The translations under genes and the position numbers were made by a program. Source: Methylophilaceae bacterium (lineage in GTDB: Bacteria; Pseudomonadota; Gammaproteobacteria; Burkholderiales; Methylophilaceae). From it: a DNA stretch of 9,069 nt. Below the pieces are notes generated by a model that worked only from the letters and a program-made list of their open reading frames with translations, was not told where the DNA came from and made no database searches. The stretch lies in contig RHAY01000022.1 of NCBI GenBank assembly GCA_010031285.1, positions 1 to 9,069 of the forward strand, read 5' to 3'. Shown piece after piece: positions 7,456-9,069 of this stretch (within the stretch, counting starts at the first letter, position 1; each line of letters begins with the position of its first letter).

Positions 7456-7460
7456 CAGGA
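7456..7460 (+). promoter_or_regulatory. Ribosome binding site of trxB
   Basis: CAGGA lies 6 bases before the ATG at 7467. It decides the start in favour of MAKHARLIILGSG, rather than a TTG 39 bases upstream that would add 13 residues before the FAD motif. Confidence 0.65.
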
Positions 7461-7466
7461 ATTTTT

Positions 7467-8408
7467 ATGGCAAAACATGCCCGACTTATCATCTTAGGAT
7501 CTGGCCCAGCTGGCTATTCCGCTGCAGTATATGCAGCTCGCGCAAACCTTAACCCTGTCCTTATTACAGGCATTGCTCAAGGCGGTCAATTGATGACGAC
7601 GACAGATGTAGATAATTGGCCGGCAGATCCTAACGGTGTCATGGGTCCTGAATTAATGGAACGTTTTGAGAAACATGCTAAACGGTTCAATACCGAAATA
7701 GTATTTGATCACATTCATACAACATACCTCAAAGAAAAGCCTATTCGACTCGTGGGTGATTCATCCGAATACACTTGTGATGCCCTTATTATTTCCACAG
7801 GTGCATCAGCAAAATATCTTGGGCTGCAAAGCGAAACTGCATTTTTAGGTAAGGGCGTTTCAGCCTGCGCTACATGCGACGGCTTCTTTTATAAAAACCA
7901 AGAGGTTGCTGTAGTTGGTGGGGGTAATACAGCAATTGAAGAGGCGCTATATTTATCAAATATCGCAAATAAGGTGACATTAATTCATAGACGCGATAAA
8001 TTTAAAGCTGAAGCTATCCAGATGGATAAAATATACGATCGCGTAAAAGAAGGAAAAATTGTCCTTGAGACATTCAAAGTTCTAGAGGAAGTATTAGGCG
8101 ACGCTTCTGGTGTTACGGGTATCAAAATCAAAGATGTAAATACAAATGAAAGCAAATCAATAGCACTCAAAGGTATTTTCATTGCCATTGGACACCAACC
8201 CAATACTTCAATTTTTGAAGGCCAATTAAACATGGAAAATGGATACATTGTTACCAATGCAGGCCGTGAAGGTAATTTTACAGCTACTTCAATTCCTGGT
8301 GTATTTGCAGCAGGTGACGTTCAAGATCATATATACCGTCAAGCAGTGACAAGTGCTGGTACAGGTTGTATGGCAGCTCTTGATGCAGAAAGATTTTTAA
8401 CAAAATAA
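7467..8408 (+). CDS. trxB: Thioredoxin-disulfide reductase
   Basis: TrxB is a cytoplasmic FAD enzyme that passes electrons from NADPH to thioredoxin, supporting ribonucleotide reductase and oxidative-stress repair. It has 313 residues, within the low-molecular-weight bacterial class. The FAD-binding GSGPAG is at residues 11-16, the redox-active CATC at 134-137 within SACATCDGFFY, the NADPH-binding GGGNTA at 151-156, and HRRDKFKAE at 174-182 supplies the arginines that favour NADPH. A second FAD motif, GVFAAGDV, is at 278-285 and RQAVTSAGTGCMAA at 291-304. It is divergent from the ftsK operon and leads a two-gene unit with the Smr gene, whose start is 4 bases past the trxB stop. Confidence 0.97.
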   Translation: MAKHARLIILGSGPAGYSAAVYAARANLNPVLITGIAQGGQLMTTTDVDNWPADPNGVMGPELMERFEKHAKRFNTEIVFDHIHTTYLKEKPIRLVGDSSEYTCDALIISTGASAKYLGLQSETAFLGKGVSACATCDGFFYKNQEVAVVGGGNTAIEEALYLSNIANKVTLIHRRDKFKAEAIQMDKIYDRVKEGKIVLETFKVLEEVLGDASGVTGIKIKDVNTNESKSIALKGIFIAIGHQPNTSIFEGQLNMENGYIVTNAGREGNFTATSIPGVFAAGDVQDHIYRQAVTSAGTGCMAALDAERFLTK

Positions 8409-8412
8409 TGTC

Positions 8413-8961
8413 ATGGCCACAAACGAAAAAGATGAAATAAATTTATTCAGAGAAGCCATTAAAGGAGCAACTCCATTAAAAATAAATCCGAAAAAAAAAG
8501 AACATAAAGCACTTCAAAAAAAACCCAAACCCGTACCTCTGAATTTCATAAAAGACGAAAAACAAGCACTAATAGATTCAATTAGCGATCACTACGAACC
8601 ACTTCATGATATAGAAAATGGGGAAGAGCTCTTCTATATTAGGCATGGTCACTCACCTGATATTTTAAAAAAACTACGAAAAGGCTATTGGGTTGTGCAG
8701 AAATCTATAGATCTTCACGGGATGATTTCAGACGAAGCTAAAGCTTATGTTGTTCAATTTATTGCAGAATGTAAAAAAAATAATATTCGTTGCGTTCGTA
8801 TTGTTCATGGTAAAGGTTACAACTCCAAGAATAAAGAACCTATTCTTAAAAATAAATTAAAACATTGGTTAGCGCAAAAAGAAGAAGTGATAGCCTATGC
8901 GCAAGCAAGAATTCATGACGGTGGTAGTGGCGCAGTTATTGTCTTATTGACTGCTCACTAA
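8413..8961 (+). CDS. Smr-domain endonuclease family protein (SmrA/SmrB-like)
   Basis: Smr (small MutS-related) domains cut nucleic acids; E. coli SmrB cleaves mRNA between collided ribosomes. The protein has 182 residues. An acidic-hydrophobic N-terminal helix (about 7-20, DEINLFREAIKGAT) resembles the N-terminal extension of SmrA/SmrB. It is followed by a lysine- and proline-rich linker (about 21-50). The Smr domain spans roughly 98-180, with the catalytic-type DLHG at 100-103, HGKG at 132-135 and the HDGGSGAV loop at 168-175. The linker-to-C-terminus layout, with HGKG and GGSGA, looks closer to SmrA (YdaL), but the intact DLHG is as in SmrB, so I leave the symbol blank. There is no Shine-Dalgarno; translation probably couples to trxB, 4 bases upstream. 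Its stop overlaps that of the convergent ABC transporter gene. Confidence 0.9.
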   Translation: MATNEKDEINLFREAIKGATPLKINPKKKEHKALQKKPKPVPLNFIKDEKQALIDSISDHYEPLHDIENGEELFYIRHGHSPDILKKLRKGYWVVQKSIDLHGMISDEAKAYVVQFIAECKKNNIRCVRIVHGKGYNSKNKEPILKNKLKHWLAQKEEVIAYAQARIHDGGSGAVIVLLTAH

Positions 8962-9069
8962 GCTTCTCCTAAGAATCCACCACTTTGATGTTTCCAAAGC
9001 CTCGCATATAAACCTTTCTTTTTAATAAGTTCGTTATGACTGCCCTCTTCAATAATCTTACCTTTATCA
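8958..9069 (-). CDS. ABC transporter, C-terminal end of ATP-binding domain (partial)
   Basis: Only the last 36 residues are in the window; the gene continues past 9069. The segment beginning DKGKIIEEGSHNELI is the stretch after the Walker B and H-loop of exporter-type ABC proteins (the usual G-x-I-x-E-x-G-x-H-x-E-L pattern). It ends in YARLWKHQSGGFLGEA, a tail I associate with MsbA-like fused permease-ATPase proteins of Betaproteobacteria. The substrate cannot be told from this piece. The stop TAG (8960-8958) overlaps the TAA of the Smr gene on the other strand. Confidence 0.8.
   Translation of the reverse strand, partial: DKGKIIEEGSHNELIKKKGLYARLWKHQSGGFLGEA

Noticed and set aside
7428..7466. 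TTG start for trxB adding 13 residues
   Set aside because: The ATG at 7467 has a well-spaced CAGGA and gives the normal TrxB N-terminus just before the FAD motif.
7985..8257. Open frame of 90 codons on minus inside trxB
   Set aside because: It is a shadow of the conserved NADPH/FAD domain coding sequence, with no promoter, binding site or family resemblance.
8408..8440. ATG overlapping the trxB stop (TAATG), opening an out-of-frame 10-codon frame
   Set aside because: It is too short and conserved features are lacking; the Smr frame from ATG 8413 explains the region.

Overview
The window is a gene-dense, AT-rich stretch (roughly 36-38% GC by eye) of a bacterial core chromosome with no mobile elements, tRNA/rRNA genes or CRISPR arrays. 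The proteins resemble Betaproteobacteria throughout. The low GC, overlapping genes and very short spacers suggest a streamlined genome; a planktonic member of Methylophilales (OM43 / Methylopumilus-like) is my best guess. That placement is inference from protein character and gene order, not a database match.

Layout, left to right. Positions 1-688 (minus) hold the N-terminal fifth of the transcription-repair coupling factor Mfd, cut by the window edge. A short divergent promoter region separates it from rpiA (748-1422, plus), ribose-5-phosphate isomerase A with an unusual active-site loop. Next comes a minus-strand operon in the order ftsK (4999-7299), lolA (4005-5006), rarA (2695-3999), serS (1419-2687). 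The same four-gene order, near trxB, is known from E. coli and relatives. The genes are joined by an 8-base overlap, a 5-base gap and a 7-base gap, so they are probably co-transcribed and partly translationally coupled. Positions 7300-7466 form the divergent control region between ftsK and trxB. trxB (7467-8408, plus, thioredoxin reductase) is followed after 4 bases by a Smr-domain nuclease gene (8413-8961, plus). The last 112 bases carry the C-terminus of an exporter-type ABC transporter on the minus strand.

The functions are housekeeping: DNA repair (Mfd, RarA), chromosome segregation and division (FtsK), lipoprotein trafficking (LolA), translation (SerRS), ribosome or nucleic-acid quality control (Smr), thiol redox balance (TrxB) and pentose-phosphate metabolism (RpiA).

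I see no new multi-gene system. The most notable item is lolA: its product is about 333 residues, not about 200, because a second periplasmic NTF2-like domain of the kind attached to cell-wall enzymes is fused in frame to its C-terminus. Other points of interest are two convergent gene pairs whose stop codons overlap with no terminator between them, an ftsK gene with no ATG or GTG start, an A/T homopolymer at the ftsK start, and the altered RpiA loop.
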